Under the pieces are notes generated by a model. It made no database searches and was not told the origin of the DNA. It was given only the letters and a program-made list of their open reading frames with translations. A stretch of 64,000 nucleotides of DNA from the NCBI GenBank assembly GCA_035578905.1, contig JAQJVL010000155.1, forward strand, positions 868,001 through 932,000, in the 5' to 3' direction. Each line of letters starts with the position of its first letter. Position 1 is the stretch's first letter. The stretch comes from Stictocephala bisonia. Taxonomy: Eukaryota > Arthropoda > Insecta > Hemiptera > Membracidae. The position numbers and the translations under genes were made by a program. Below are positions 1-11,715 of the stretch, piece after piece.

Positions 1-540
1 TGATAGATGAGTGAAAGATTTGGAGTCCCATAGGAACCAAGCGTATTGTATTTAAGCAGTATAATATTATTTGTACATTATATAACACGTTTGGAGCCGT
101 GTGTACGATAGAATCATGGAATGGTTCAAGAGTAGAATGGTGGGTGGCTTAGTTTGTTAGGTGCAGCGAGTGTGTTTCAATGTATAAGTCAGTTTTACAG
201 ATTTTCAATTTAGTAGATGCACTCATATTAGATAAAACGGGGGTTGTACATGCACAAACAGGGGTAGGCCTACCACAAAACGTTTGAATTGGGTAGGTAA
301 GTTAATTAGAGAGTCTTAACTATGTATATATGTAAGAAAATGTCACGAGATGTACATGCTGGGTGATATTATATCATTATCCATAACTACACTCGCTTAA
401 TCTACAATATCTGCTTACAAACATCCTCAATCAACCGGATTTCACGGATAAGTCCGTATTAGTTGATGAACGATTTACGATGCAATTGGGATCTACGTTA
501 CCGACACTGCTGAATGAAAAACAGAGCAATAAAACAAAAC
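1..540. other. AT-rich non-coding sequence
   Basis: No open frame, RNA or repeat family could be recognised here. The sequence is complex but AT-rich, with no match to the repeat families found elsewhere in the window. Confidence 0.4.
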
Positions 541-1023
541 CAGAAGTTCTCAAATCCGTGGCCGCGAAATTCGATCCACCTCAGCAGGTTCATTAACATG
601 GACCTTCCAGGGCGCCCACTACACCCATGTGGGACGGTGTCAAACTGGACGGACAGCTCTCGGTAGCATCTGACGGGATAATTCCGTCATCGAGTGGAGT
701 GAACACTTCCTCCTTCCTCGGGTGAAGATGACCGCGAGTTGACGCGTGGACTGACAGCCAAGCGAGAGATTAGATCTGCGCCGTCAGCCGAGACTCTTGA
801 ACCAGCGGGCATTTTGATGCAAATGAAGAGCGGAGCGGTGAGCGGACTGTGCTTCTATGAAATATTGGCTGCGTGTGGTGCCAACAGTGTTTGTGGTGTA
901 GTCACGAGCGTGCTGGGCGTGCGTGGGCGATCCAGTGAAAGGGATGCAGCCGAGAGGGAATTTGGAGGCTTAGTATTGCTACAGGATAGTTGGAGGGACT
1001 TCACTTTGTTGTTACTCTCTTAA
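541..1023. other. GC-richer block of unknown nature with a 94-codon open frame
   Basis: This stretch is clearly richer in G+C than its surroundings. On the plus strand it holds an open frame from 739 to 1023. The translation has no domain, signal peptide or motif I recognise, and neither end has a convincing splice site. The frame contains an octamer-like ATGCAAAT (817-824), the site class bound by POU factors. It could be an untranslated exon, a regulatory island or an old repeat. I do not call a gene. Confidence 0.25.
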
Positions 1024-1158
1024 CAACCCCCCGAAAATTTTTTTCAGTAAAATTTTCCTGTAGATATAAAATTTAGAAAGAATCACTATCGTAATTGCTG
1101 AGTACGTCTAACGCAACACCTTTGTGTAGACGTTGAGAAGTAAGAATAAAAGAGAATC

Positions 1159-1745
1159 CTTATATATATATATAATACATAAAGCCGTTTTTTGTCAATG
1201 CAACTCCTCCCTTATTTCTTGATCTATGCAGGTCTCTTCATTTATGTTGCAGGTCTCTTCGTTGCCCCTGGCTGTTGGATACTTTTTTTATACTGCCCTT
1301 TATGAAGGACAGTCGAACTCGGTTACTAACCAAACTATTAACAGAACAGGTCATGCACACCCATGTTATAATTCATATTTGTCTAAAAAGATATGAATAA
1401 CAAAATTGTATCAATGACTGAGGTGCCACAAAACTGTCCTCTATTCGTAGTTGTCCAATAAGGTTTTTGTCGTTGAATATTTTTACACTGGACGGCTAAG
1501 TACGTTTGTTGTCCTTATGAATAATATGGAGAGAGATTTAAATTAGTCAAAAGTAACAGCTGTTTGAATGTAAACAACTATGTTTATGAATTTGAATTTG
1601 TATCAGCTATTGTAATGGCTTTTACTCTTGCTTATATACACCTACAAAATCAATGCTTTTACATAATACAGTTTTACTACCAATACTCGTAGTCGTATGA
1701 CTGAGTTAACACGCGAAGCGTGCAGGGGTATTACCTAGTTATATA
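1159..1745 (+). repeat. Copy of the 36-kb repeat element (decayed)
   Basis: The start (AATCCTTATATATATATA, then GCCGTTTTTTGTCAATGC and CTCCTCCCTTATTTCTTGA) matches 36,080-36,146. The end (CGCGAAGCGTGCAGGGGT) matches 36,570-36,600. The two copies are therefore the same family with similar spacing between ends, but the middles differ: this copy carries an R1 fragment. No coding potential is seen. Confidence 0.5.
1249..1397 (+). repeat. R1 repeat family, right-hand fragment
   Basis: Nearly identical over about 150 bases to 3,790-3,935: GCAGGTCTCTTCGTTG, then TGGCTGTTGGATAC, CTTTATGAAGGACAGTCGAA and AACAGAACAGGTCATGCACA. It is nested in the repeat that ends at 1,745. The first 12 bases (GCAGGTCTCTTC) are also present just upstream at 1,229, a small local duplication. 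Confidence 0.75.
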
Positions 1746-1964
1746 TTATTTTAATAAAATCAGGAGTCAACAAGCTTCTCCATAATGAGGGACTGTACCA
1801 ATTTGCCTCTTGGGAGTTGAACTGAATTAACATTATTCGAGTAATTCAATTTTCACATTAAAGTAAACAAGTTTTTTATTTTAATCGTTTAACACTTTTT
1901 GGAATAATCGTTTTCAATAACCTCATTTTCCTAGTTAGCTTATTACGTGTTGATAAAAATACAA

Positions 1965-2090
1965 AACAAGTGAACATCACATAATATATACTTACAATAT
2001 AAGTACAAAACTTGCACATTTAATAGCGAATCGATTTTGGTAAACCACGCTTAACATTTTCAGACCAGAGGTACTCAGAAAGGAATTATA
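1965..2090 (+). repeat. Single arm of the 54.5-kb foldback family
   Basis: Contains TACAATATAAGTACAAAAC, then CGATTTTGGTAAACCACGCT and TTTCAGACCAGAGG, in the same order as the arm at 54,484-54,647. It is diverged, and no opposite arm is seen nearby, so this looks like a solo, decayed half-element. Confidence 0.6.
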
Positions 2091-3540
2091 TTTTTAAATA
2101 TTTTTAATAATAAGCCTACTATAAGAAGTTTTTTTGTATTTCCTTCATTTAATTACCCCACAAAACAACTTATTACGAGGAATACCCAAAGTCGGGTTTA
2201 GTAATAAGATATTAAGACAAAGCGCCTATAAACTTTATTCTGTCCATGCAAGGACGCAGGAATACATTTTTATATGTCAGGAAACTGTAATGGACCAAAA
2301 GATCCGGAGGGTTTTTCCGCTCTCTAAACAAATTGGCGATAAATTATTGCAGGATTACATTAATTCTATTTAAACCCATCATTGCGTTGACTTGTACCAT
2401 GTTTTGTAAAAAACATTACTAATGCCAGTTTGATTTACTGTAAGGATTGTAGTTAAGTTTAATAAAATTTTAAAATACTGATTATTTGTTATTTTTTCTA
2501 TAACTCTTGAAAAGTATGCAATATTTGTATTTGACTTGCTACTTAAAACTGTTATTATTGTAAGATGAATGAAAAATTCAACTGACGAACAAATTGAAGC
2601 TCTAAACACACCTTAGATAGTACAGTATATAACAGTAAAGTATACATTGATTTTATTAGATGTGTACCTTTTAGTAGTGCAAACGATAATTGAGCCGGAC
2701 TGTAAGCGATATTTAGCGCATGTAAGGGTTCCAGCGGCAGAGGGGAATCGTTACACCGCTGAGCTGCTTTACTTCACGGGTGTGACTAACTGCAGCAGTG
2801 TGTTTAGTTGAAAAAATAACTGCAATGAACTAGTACAAGTTTGTTTAATTGTTATTTATTGTGTTATTGGTATTATTGATTGTCAACAGAATGATTTAAT
2901 TTAAACGTCGTAAGCCTGATTCAATGATGGTAATCAAACCAAACAATGATCACTGCTGCTAATGACGTAACGAGCGGGGCTTGCAATTGCACTGCCAGCA
3001 CGCGGCCTTCCGTTATCGTGTTTCCCATGACACTTCTTAAATGGAATTAAACAGTGAGGAAAGAGTAATTCTCTATCTCACTGCCACGTCTCAGTGCATC
3101 TCACTTGCACCACGTTCAAAAGGTGCTACCTTTTAAGCAGCCTGTCTATATTTTTTTCCTAAAATCAACATATTTTATGATTCGCACTAGAAAGGAACCA
3201 GCAGTTTCCATCTGGAATTCAAATGGGATCTTAGGACGTCAACTATCATAAAACCGTCTACAGGGACAATCTCGCCTGGAGACCAGGTGTGGGTAACTGC
3301 TGGGGCGGCGACGTCTCGCTATCGGAAACAGTTTACACCCCCCAATCAGCTGTTTTATATTCCGCTATGGATATACCACAGTGTCACCCAGTTTCAAAAA
3401 GCGTTGAACACTGTAAAAAGGCCCTTTTTAGAGTTCAAACTTTTCTAACTTACCGCCAGCCTTACGTAATTGGGGGAGGGGGGTTACGGGCCAACTTAGA
3501 ACTATTTTCCATAGCACCGACGTAAAACGGATAAACCAAT
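2091..3540. other. Non-coding sequence, no recognised gene
   Basis: Open frames at 2,134-2,373 (+), 2,379-2,609 (-) and 3,289-3,525 (+) are short, lack recognisable motifs and have ordinary non-coding composition. A GC-richer patch at about 2,940-3,120 has no identifiable content. Confidence 0.35.
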
Positions 3541-3970
3541 CGGCGCAGTGCTGTAACCCAGCTACTTGGGGACAAAGTGTTGTGCATATTGTAGGCGATA
3601 CGTTCTCCTCTTAATACCGACGTGGCGGCCGCTCAATGTTTGCCATCGACATGGACACTAATAGAGAAGTCTGGGGTGTCTACAGTATGTTGGGTAGTAG
3701 TCAGTGGCCGGATGTTGTGAAGTGGGGAACAGAGTTGTGAATTAGCTGGAAATAAAACCAACATTACGTGGTTCGGATTCCACGTAAAGCTGCAGGTCTC
3801 TTCGTTGTCCCTGGCTGTTGGATACTTTTTTTATACAGCCCTTTATGAAGGACAGTCGAACTCAGTTACTAACCAAACTATGAACAGAACAGGTCATGCA
3901 CACCCATGTTATAATTCATATTCGTATAAAAAGATACACAAACTTGTGTCGCCGTCTAATATCTAAGAAT
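3541..3970 (+). repeat. R1 repeat family, fullest copy
   Basis: The left half (GGCGCAGTGCTGTAACCCAG, ACTTGG, later CACGTAAAGCTG) matches 32,817-33,080. The right half matches 1,249-1,397. A weaker copy lies at 63,525-63,745. The start resembles a tRNA box A (TGGCGCAGTGC in the 32.8-kb copy) and a GGTTCGGATTCC lies about 225 bases further on, but that spacing is far too long for a tRNA promoter. The class is unknown: a non-autonomous element with no coding capacity. Confidence 0.65.
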
Positions 3971-4939
3971 AAGCATTGTTGTAGGATAATGAAATAGGGA
4001 ATGGTGACTCTTAGTGCATTTAACTTTAAGTTCGTGATGCACATTTTTCAAATTATTTTAATAAAAAAACTGATTAATACGAAAATACTAACAAATCGTA
4101 AAACAATTTATTCAAATTAACCATTTATTCAAGAATTTGAAATTTAAATCTACTAAATTTTCTTACGAACTAATGCTTCAAGGAGAACCAGTGAAGTTAT
4201 GTTTTTGCTTCGCTTGAGACATTTCAATTGAAAATTTAACTCTAGTTTTGTAGATAGAGATGTTCTATTAACCATGGAGGAAGAACCGTTAAATGATGGT
4301 GATGATGATTGATGCCAATGTGTGCTTAAAGAATTCTGCGAAAAATGCATAAAAGAAAACAGAGTATAATGGTCACCAAAGTAGTAATGTCCAAACATCC
4401 ACAATTTTACATTAACAGCATAAAATTATGCAAGGACCATATGAATGTTATCACAATGTTGATTTAATTTACCACAGTCAGAAAACTTCGTCACATCTAA
4501 AAAAAATCCTTAAAGAACAGTAATAGCGGCTATTCTAAAAACACTTCCAAAAATAGTCCATAATAACTAACTTTCTAATTGTAAACTAATATTTTTGCGA
4601 GCTACTTTTAACAGGAACATTAACGTACATTTCTTAAAACTTAATATCAGTCCTGCTTACACACAAAGGTCCCAAAGTATTTTCCAAGTTACCAAGTGTC
4701 AAATATGCCGTTCACACATTCAATATTATCTGTTAAATACGACATGATCTTGAAACTGACCATTTTTTAATCGGCCTTCAAACTAACCACCTGTCCACTC
4801 ATGCTAAATGATGATGATTGACCCACCCAACCAACAACTTACAATAGTAATAAGGTGGGATTTCTTCTAACAGTTTTTGTCTATTTAAAAAAAATACATA
4901 TATGAAATGGTTATTGTATATAAAATCAGGGAAAAAATC
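3971..4939. other. AT-rich non-coding sequence
   Basis: Only a short minus-strand open frame (4,153-4,404) without recognisable motifs is present. No repeat family used elsewhere in the window is seen. Confidence 0.4.
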
Positions 4940-5127
4940 AAAATCTGTTCTAAGGGGGCTCTGACAATTGAGTTATCTTTAAAAAAGGTAAAAAATTGCA
5001 ATTAAAAGAAATCAAGTATAAAGTTGTCCGTTCATAAATAAAACTGTAATCTTTATTTGAATGTAACATCGGCCTAATGGAGAATCAAATCCAATATGGC
5101 GGCAGAAGTAGCAGACTCCTAATCAAA
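4940..5127 (+). repeat. R2 repeat (AATATGGCGG family), copy 1
   Basis: Shares AAATCTG, AAGGGGGCTCT, GTTCATAAATAAA, CTGTAATCTTTATT and GAGAATCAAATCCAATATGG with 21,758-21,868 and 49,122-49,282. All three copies have the same orientation. The most conserved part ends in AATATGGCGG, close to the YY1/Pho recognition sequence. Non-coding. Confidence 0.7.
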
Positions 5128-5402
5128 ATAATAAAAGTATCATGAACTGCAATCTAGAAAAATATCCAGATAAAACGTCCTTAAAATGTTACTTGAGCAA
5201 TAATATCTAAGTTTGATTATATAATTTTTGTCTGTGCCAGCCCCGGGGAATATATTTTGTTGTTGTTATTTGCTAAGTGGTTCATTATGTTATCGTTGAA
5301 CATATTTATTTCAGTGTTGAATATTCTACAGTCATTAGAACAGAGTTATTGTATTACAAACACAAACAATTACAACTAGACAGTTATTCATACAAATTTA
5401 CG

Positions 5403-6062
5403 TTAATATTTTCCACATATCGATATATAGCAAACCAAATATCGATCTAACTATAAAATCGAAAGAAAAATATCGATATATCGGGAAATTTACTCTTATG
5501 TAATGACCAAAAATACATTAATGTTTTGCTGTCACTATTTAGAATAGCCTACTGACTGAAAAAATTAAATACATTGATATACATGAAACAAGTTGTGATC
5601 TGTGTGGTCCAATGAAAAAACTTTAAAATATTTATACCTTTGATTATTATGTTAACTATAAAAAATTAGTGTAAAAACATTGTTATTTTTCTTTTTCCCA
5701 TTAAAAAATGCCACTAGGCTTCCTATATAGGGCCTACACTAAAAATTAAACAAATTAATTCACTAAACTACATTAAAATGCGGTAACCTCACGTAGAAAT
5801 ACTAAATAAAGTTACTGTGTTATTTAAATGCATGTTTTGTACGCATAAGAGGCAATTTAAATGTGTATTTTTCGAATCGTGGTGATTTTGAGGAGAGAGA
5901 AAAACATCAATATTTAGTGATATGATGTATCAGATCAAAATATCGATTTGGGTAATAGTATGGAAATATAATATCGATACTAAAATATCGATACTAATAT
6001 ATCGATATATCGACACATATTTATCGATATTTCCGATATATCGATATATTGTTGCCATCCCT
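5403..6062 (+). mobile_element. DRE-rich MITE family, copy 1
   Basis: An element of about 0.66 kb whose two ends are packed with ATATCGATAT motifs. The right end (TTTCCGATATATCGATATAT then TTGTTGCCATC) is the reverse complement of the start of copy 2 at 22,530. The interior (AATGCATGTTTTGTACGCAT, then TTTTCGAATCGTG) is shared by copies 2 and 3. It has no transposase frame; the 62-codon open frame inside (5,922-6,110) is a by-product of the repeats. The non-autonomous DNA transposon call rests on terminal inverted similarity and copy number. Confidence 0.8.
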
Positions 6063-7263
6063 CTACTTGACTTGCCCACAAAATGGTTTTCAAATAATAC
6101 TGATTTGTAACTGGAATATTTCCTGTTCTATGGCATTGTAAAATTAAATGAGCATAAGCCCTACTTTAATTTTACTTTACTTTCTATAGTTTTGGGTAGT
6201 TCCATAGAAAAGAACAAACAGAGGTCGCATCCAATAATTAATGTTCCAATGTTCATAAGGGTGGCAGGACCAGCACCTTGTCAGTCCTTTCCTTATCCCC
6301 CCCCCAAATCCTCTAGGATAAAAATATTAATTATTACTACAGATGGATAAAGACGTATATTAGTAGAAATCTATTTATAACCACCACTTAGGAGTTCACT
6401 AGGGTCATAATAAAGTGAAAACTGTTTCTTTCTTCTCTATGATACCTCTTATTTATAGTAGATATTATTGTCTGTCCGTATGTTTGTGTCTATCTGTGTG
6501 AATGTGCAGTTTATTGAAGACCAAACGGACAGATCAATTTTTATGAAATTTGGTATGTATAATTAGCCAATATTTCCATACCAATTTTTAATTTTTTTTT
6601 AAACTTTAGTTCGTTTTATTTTTAATGGCAAAAAACGTACAAAAATAATTTTTTTTCAAAAACGGTTCAAACAATTTTGATTAAATTTTCAAGGAAGATG
6701 TGAATTACAAATTAAAATATTTTAGTAAAAACTGCATGTCCTCTAACTTGACTATTTTTTTTGAGTTGTAACAAAAAAACATTCCTGGGAATCAAACAGG
6801 TAATTTTCAAAGTTTTGATTTTTTAATATGGGGGAAAGTTTAATGTGGGCTCGCACGAATTCAGCAACTTTTACCTGATCCGCTGGAAGGGGGAACATGA
6901 TCTCGGCAACTTTTGTAAAACCGACCCCAACAGAAAGGCACGATTTCGGCATTTGTGGAGGAAGGAGTGTGACAGGAAGAGAGAAGTGTCAGTGAGTCAG
7001 GTTACGTTAGGTTAGGTTAGGTTAAAATGAACGCAGTAAATATTTACACTCGCATGACGACCAAACTGAGCAAGTTGCCCAAATGCATATGATGGAACTG
7101 GCTCCAACTGCCGCTACCTGCAGAGAGAAGTCGCCGAGTTCGTGCTTGGGATTAACTGATCATTTTACAATAGTGTTTTTTGCTAATTAGAGTTGCCGGG
7201 TTCGTGTCTGCCCAAGTTTGTGCCAATTAATTGGAACCATTCATTATGTGGATGTTGATTGGT
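6063..7263. other. Non-coding sequence with a diffuse repeat and a TTAGG run
   Basis: 6,470-6,690 (CTGTCCGTATGTTTGTGTC, then ACGGACAGATCAATTTTTAT, ATGAAATTTGGTATGTA) has the look of a common interspersed arthropod repeat. A short TTAGG run is at 7,007-7,024. The open frame 6,752-6,952 (-) is not recognisable. Confidence 0.4.
7007..7024 (+). repeat. Interstitial (TTAGG)3
   Basis: Three head-to-tail copies of the insect telomere pentamer, preceded by GGTTACG. Similar runs occur at 46,880-46,914 (opposite strand) and around 48,358-48,372. They are too short and isolated to be a telomere. Confidence 0.8.
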
Positions 7264-7490
7264 CGAGCCGGTGGCCGAGCGGTCTAAGGCGTCAGTTCTT
7301 TGAGCTTGGGTTAGAGATAGCGCTAGTTCGAATCCGGCTTAGACTGGAAGATTTATCAGTAATATTCACCTTCTACTGTACTGGTTCGCTCCCTTACTCT
7401 GTCTGAATAAGTTTCTCGCACAGATCAATAGCCTATGGGGAATGGAGAGAGTAAGGTTAAGAAGGAGATCGATCTCTCCTTAAAAAAAAT
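7264..7490 (+). mobile_element. tRNA-derived SINE, copy 1
   Basis: The head looks like a Leu/Ser-type tRNA: box A TGGCCGAGCGG at 7,272-7,282 followed by TCTAAGGCGTCAG, and box B AGTTCGAATCC at 7,325-7,335. The 53-base spacing fits a long variable arm. The body (TTATCAGTAATATTCACCTT, TACTGTACTGGTTC, GGGAATGGAGAGAG) is shared with copies at 7,834 and 18,424, and it ends in CTCCTTAAAAAAAA. The head does not close a proper acceptor stem, so it is a SINE and not a functional tRNA gene. RNA polymerase III transcription from the internal boxes is expected by family knowledge. Confidence 0.85.
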
Positions 7491-7833
7491 GAGAATATAT
7501 TTTGTCAGTACAAAATTGCTTTGAAATAGAGGGGCTGGTTGCGTCACACGAGAGCCCCCTTCCCTCGTCCACAGAGAGACTACATCAAACAATCAGCGCA
7601 GGCCAACCTTATATGACACTATCTCCACATTCAAGAAGCTGTAATAGGCTGAGTAACAATAAAAAGAGTTTAGTATCTTAAGCTAAAAAAAATTTAACTT
7701 CTCGAAACAATGTTCAAGGTTAAATTGGTAAACGAAAACATGACTAGTTAATGGAGGCTGTACTACTTTAACACTCTAAACATTTATTGAATATAATTAC
7801 TTAAAACGACACCTAAGGGGTTGTATATGTAGA
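7491..7833. other. Spacer between two SINE copies
   Basis: AT-rich apart from a small G/C-richer patch at 7,530-7,600. No gene or repeat family was recognised. Confidence 0.35.
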
Positions 7834-8045
7834 GTGGTGGGTGGGCGTTTAAGGCGTCAGGACGTTGAGATAGCGCAGTTACGATCCTGACATTGACTGT
7901 TAGTTTTTATCAGTAATATTCACCTTGTAGGCCTGCTGTACTGTTTCTCCACCCTACTCTGTCTGATAAGTTCCCCGCTCCAAAATTCTATTGGGAATGT
8001 GGAGTGAGGTTAAATGAAATCGGTCGCTCCTTAAATAGATAAAAA
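7834..8045 (+). mobile_element. tRNA-derived SINE, copy 2 (decayed)
   Basis: Same body as copy 1 (TTTATCAGTAATATTCACCTT minus the first base, CTACTCTGTCTGATAAGTT, GCTCCTTAAA) but the tRNA-like head is eroded. The box A region reads TGGTGGGTGGGCG and box B is AGTTACGATCC, so it is probably transcriptionally dead. Confidence 0.75.
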
Positions 8046-9770
8046 CAAACTATAAAGTAAAAACTGTACATTTCATAATAATATACGATTATAATACCCA
8101 TTCAATCTCCTTGAAATTAAACAAAACACCTAAATAAACTCTTCAATCATATTCAATCAACACACCACTAAACATTAAATATTCATATATAGTGTATAGT
8201 AAAAGAAGAATTATTCAAAAAGAAGCCACACAATCAAATTTTTAATTAAATAACTGCAAAGAAAAAGAAACCAATGTACACAAGCGATAGTGTTGGGGAT
8301 TGCATAAATGACTCGATTCATTATTTATTCATTTTAGTGGTAAGTTTCAGCATTAAATTTAAATTTTAAAATCTTTATTAAACCACCCGACTTCCCTTCC
8401 TTCGGCATGCTTGCTGACCCTCCCTCTGTAATTCTCTCTAATCACTCACATCGTATAAAAGCTCAGACTGCTGCCGTTTTCCTAAGTAAACAAAGTTTTT
8501 TTTTGTCTAGAAAACCCTAGTCTACTTTAGGGGAATGCAAAGTAGTGCAATCATGTCAACGTAAGTAGAAACGACCTTAACGTTTCACAATGAAAACCAA
8601 ATCAGCCAAGATATGTCATGTTTGTTTAAAAGATAGCATCAGCTGTTTAAAATAAACTATCAAATTAATTAAAATTAAATTAAATTAACACCATTGCTAC
8701 TCATACTGAAAAAAGGAAATCTTAACGGGCCGTTTCTACCCCTTAGGAATGGAATTTCAAGAAATCGCTTCTTAGTGGCTCTCTTTTGTACAAGAGCTAA
8801 CTTTTCTCCAAATTTCATCAAAACCCGTTTAGTGGTTCCGGAGATTTTGTGAAAAGTGATTACATCGCCTTTTTACTGTAAATATATAGATTTATGAATT
8901 AAAATGTATGAATTATACTCGTTCATTTACTCTCAGCCCTTCAGAGCGTTTATCTACACAATAAAAAATACATAAAGTAAATACAATTTGGTTAAAGCCA
9001 GTTTTATATAAAAAGTAAAATAATAGTGGCCTGCACAATTTATCGCAATGGAAAAACTAAAACACGACTATTTAAAATATTCTCAAGGCGTTTTTGTTTG
9101 ATAAGTACGCAAATGAATCCTAATGCCGTAATAGTCATTGGCTATGGAAACTTCCAAGTTTACGTTAGCGCACACGTGTCTGTGATAGCTAATCAACCTA
9201 TTAAGATATAGCACGGACATAAAATCCATTTATTCAAAATTTCTAATTTTTAACAAACTTATCTTTTGATTATGCAATCCCTTAAAGTCTGTTTATGTTG
9301 GGATTAAAACATGTGACCAGATTGACGTTTATTTGTTTTGCTTTGTTTGTCCCTCGGCAAAAGGAAACGTCCTTTGTTGGTAGACGCTTAAACTAATTCG
9401 CCAATACAGATTACATAAACTATTGAATATTGGTTGTTGTATGTATGTATTTAGTTCAAAACTTATATTCCTGTAAAGTGTGAATAATCGTAATGACTTT
9501 TGGGAAAATAAATTATTATTATTGTATAGTTTGTAATAAATAAATAATATATTTTTGTACAAATAAACTGCAGATACATTACAAAAATACTTGGATATAA
9601 TAATTTAATGTATAATTTATGTAGAAGGTAATGTACCTGATCAAATTTTTTTCTTAATAGATTTTATAGTTTTCTATAAATTTTTTTCTTAAAAGTATCA
9701 GGCCTTGTAAATTTAATTAGTAAAATATTGAATTCATTTTTTAAATTTTGCGGTAAAATCTATTGGTTAC
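8046..9770. other. AT-rich non-coding sequence with repeat debris
   Basis: 8,790-8,890 reads, on the minus strand, like the widespread phrase CCGGAACCACTAAACGGGTT followed by TTTGATGAAATTTGG, a common dispersed insect repeat. AATAAATTATTATTATTG at 9,509-9,526 resembles the microsatellite tail of a non-LTR element. No gene was recognised. Confidence 0.35.
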
Positions 9771-9881
9771 ATTTCCATTCCCAATAAAACATTATCAACA
9801 TTATCTCAACTTATTCAGTGGTTTTCATCAAATAAATTGTACCTAAATGTAGCCAAAACCAGTATTATTGAATTGAGCGTG

Positions 9882-10400
9882 TATGGGTGGGTAGGTGGGT
9901 CAATACGATTGTACGTGTATAGGTGGGTAGGTAGGTTAATACCACTGAACGTGTATGGGCAGGTTGTAGACCACTGGGTACGTAGCTTATTGTTTATATT
10001 CGTGATTTTAGTTTGTCTTTGTGCTAAACTTTAAAACTATTCAACTTTTATTTCACAGGCATAAAAGGCATTTTGTACCAACTCAATTTTCTCAGCATAA
10101 AACACAGTAAAATTTGTGTCTGTCAAATTGACACTATATCATTGATGTACATCATCACAGTACATGTCCGTACAGTGACAGTAGTATTGACACACCCATT
10201 CACGAACAGTGGTATTGACCCTCCCGCTCAACAATACACGTACGGTGTTTCAATCTTAGTTAATTTCACTTATCCCGCAACTAACAATAAATAAATACTG
10301 TATTAATGATTGTCAAAATTATAAATGGCTTACTCGTTACAGTAAAAAACTATGAACACAATTTTGATAAGTCGTAGATTGGTTATATTAATGTATGACA
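9882..10400. repeat. GGGTGGGT minisatellite insertion inside the retrotransposon
   Basis: The pol reading frame breaks after KTSII at about 9,870 and resumes near 10,440-10,508. Between them are left-side units (GTGTATGGGTGGGTAGGTGG; GGTTAATACCACTGAACGTG) and right-side units that are their reverse complement (CACGAACAGTGGTATTGACC at about 10,200). The arrangement suggests a foldback element with minisatellite arms. Related units are at 49,560-49,800 and 51,790-51,915. Confidence 0.6.
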
Positions 10401-10413
10401 ACATTAATCAATC

Positions 10414-11116
10414 ATGCTATTTGTTTGGGAACAACCCTACGTGGGTCAACACACATATAATATTCCAAACATATTTTGCATGGGCGACACTATTTTGGAC
10501 AACGCTCTGTCAACTAAATTACTTGGAATCTATCTAGATTACAATTTGTCATGGGGCACTCATATTTCTAAGCTAGGGAGCCAGCTGAACTCCGCTATAA
10601 TTGCCCTGAGATGTTTGTCTTCATTCGCCTCTAGCAAGGTCCTCAACCTCGCGTATTATGGCCTTATTGAGAGTCGATTGAGATATGGAATTCTTTTCTG
10701 GGGTTTCTCTAATTCTACTTTATTTAATCGAATATTTATCCTTCAAAAGAGGGCGCTAAGGATTGTCTGGGGTCAGGACCACAGGGCCAGCTGTAGGGAG
10801 CTCTTTCGGGCGAGTGGTATCCTCACACTATCCAGCCTTTTAATATTTGAGGTGGTGGTATGTTTTTAAAAATAAAATCAAATTCCCTATCCATACTCAT
10901 AACTACAATACTAGATGTAAAAACAAATTTACCATTGAAAAGTGCAATCTGGATCTTTTTAAAAATTCTGTTTTTAATTTTGGCCCTAAATATTTTAATC
11001 TTCTCCCTCAAAATATAAAAACAATCAATAGTTTATCTCAGCTGAAAACATGTTTGAAAAGCCATTTGGTCGGCAGGGCTTTCTATACCATCGATGAGGC
11101 TCTTATGCAGCCTTAA
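10414..11116 (+). pseudogene. Non-LTR pol C-terminal fragment (frameshifted)
   Basis: Two overlapping frames (10,414-10,869 and 10,847-11,116) together encode the post-RT region of a non-LTR pol protein. The frame changes at a TTTTT run near 10,862; one fewer T would merge them. The N-terminal RT domain is missing, and no endonuclease is present in the window. This is a decayed copy without expected function. Confidence 0.8.
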
Positions 11117-11370
11117 GGGGTAATGTTGGCTGTTTTATTTTTATTTAACTACCTTAAATATTTTTCTTAATGTAGCAGCTCTTACTGTAATAAAATAAAT
11201 GTCAATATTGGCTTGTGTAGGCTATAGTGAAAAATTGTCTTAGAATTAATTTACTTATGGTTTTATTTGTGTATTATTTTATTTTCTTGATTAATGATGT
11301 TATTTTTGTATTATGACTTGCATAGAAAACTGTAACAGTTCATATTGTGTCAATAAATTAATCTTGAATA

Positions 11371-11523
11371 TATTTTTACGCTAATTGGTAAAATGTTGGT
11401 CATACTCCATTTTGACCGCAATTTAAGAGATTTAGATAGTCTGCAACTTGTTAAAAATAAATGTTCTCAACTTCTAGTGTTATGATTGTTTACAGTTTGT
11501 ATTCGTGTCAAGTGTGATTTAAT
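11371..11523. other. AT-rich spacer
   Basis: Lies between the retrotransposon tail and a small open frame. Nothing recognisable. Confidence 0.3.
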
Positions 11524-11715
11524 ATGGATTACAACATATATATTAATAGTGATGATAAAGTTAATGTTTTTATTAAATATATTTTGCAAGATTGCTTGAA
11601 ATCTAGGACATTCATTATTCCTATGTTTGGCTCAAAAAGCAACAAGATTTTAAGTAGTGTCCTACCCCAAATAAAAGACGGACGACCATTTCAGCTCCGT
11701 ATACTTTTAATACAG
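11524..11715 (+). CDS. Possible orphan first coding exon (64 codons then a donor site)
   Basis: An ATG with a good context (A at -3, G at +4) opens a frame of 64 codons that runs straight into a consensus donor, ATACAG|GTGAGA, at 11,715/11,716. The peptide begins MDYNIYINSDDKVNVF and ends RPFQLRILLIQ; its composition is balanced, without low complexity. I recognise no family. No downstream plus-strand partner exon was found, so it could equally be a chance frame or a piece of an old element. Confidence 0.2.

Larger units (their letters stand above)
9775..11370 (+). mobile_element. Decayed non-LTR retrotransposon 3' end, with a nested insertion
   Basis: Reverse transcriptase C-terminal signatures are readable. 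LIQWFSSNKLYLNVAKT lies at about 9,815-9,865. After an interruption, TKLLGIYLDYNLSWGTHI begins near 10,508, followed by LRCLSSFAS, YGLIESRLRYGILFWG, LQKRALRIVWG and then HNYNTRCKNKF and YFNLLPQNIKTINSL, ending at a TAA at 11,114-11,116. This order matches the end of CR1/Jockey-type pol proteins. A one-base frameshift in a T run near 10,862-10,866 splits the frame. The 3' UTR ends at about 11,366 with TCAATAAATTAATCTTGAAT. The RT catalytic core is absent. The element is dead. Confidence 0.85.

Noticed and set aside
3541..3795. R1 as a tRNA-derived SINE
   Set aside because: Box A-like and box B-like strings are about 225 bases apart, far beyond pol III internal promoter spacing.
7264..7345. A functional tRNA-Leu or tRNA-Ser gene
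   Set aside because: Boxes A and B are good, but the acceptor and anticodon stems do not fold properly and the same body follows in two other copies, so it is a SINE.
10823..11011. Minus-strand frame over the retrotransposon
   Set aside because: Antisense of the readable pol remnant.
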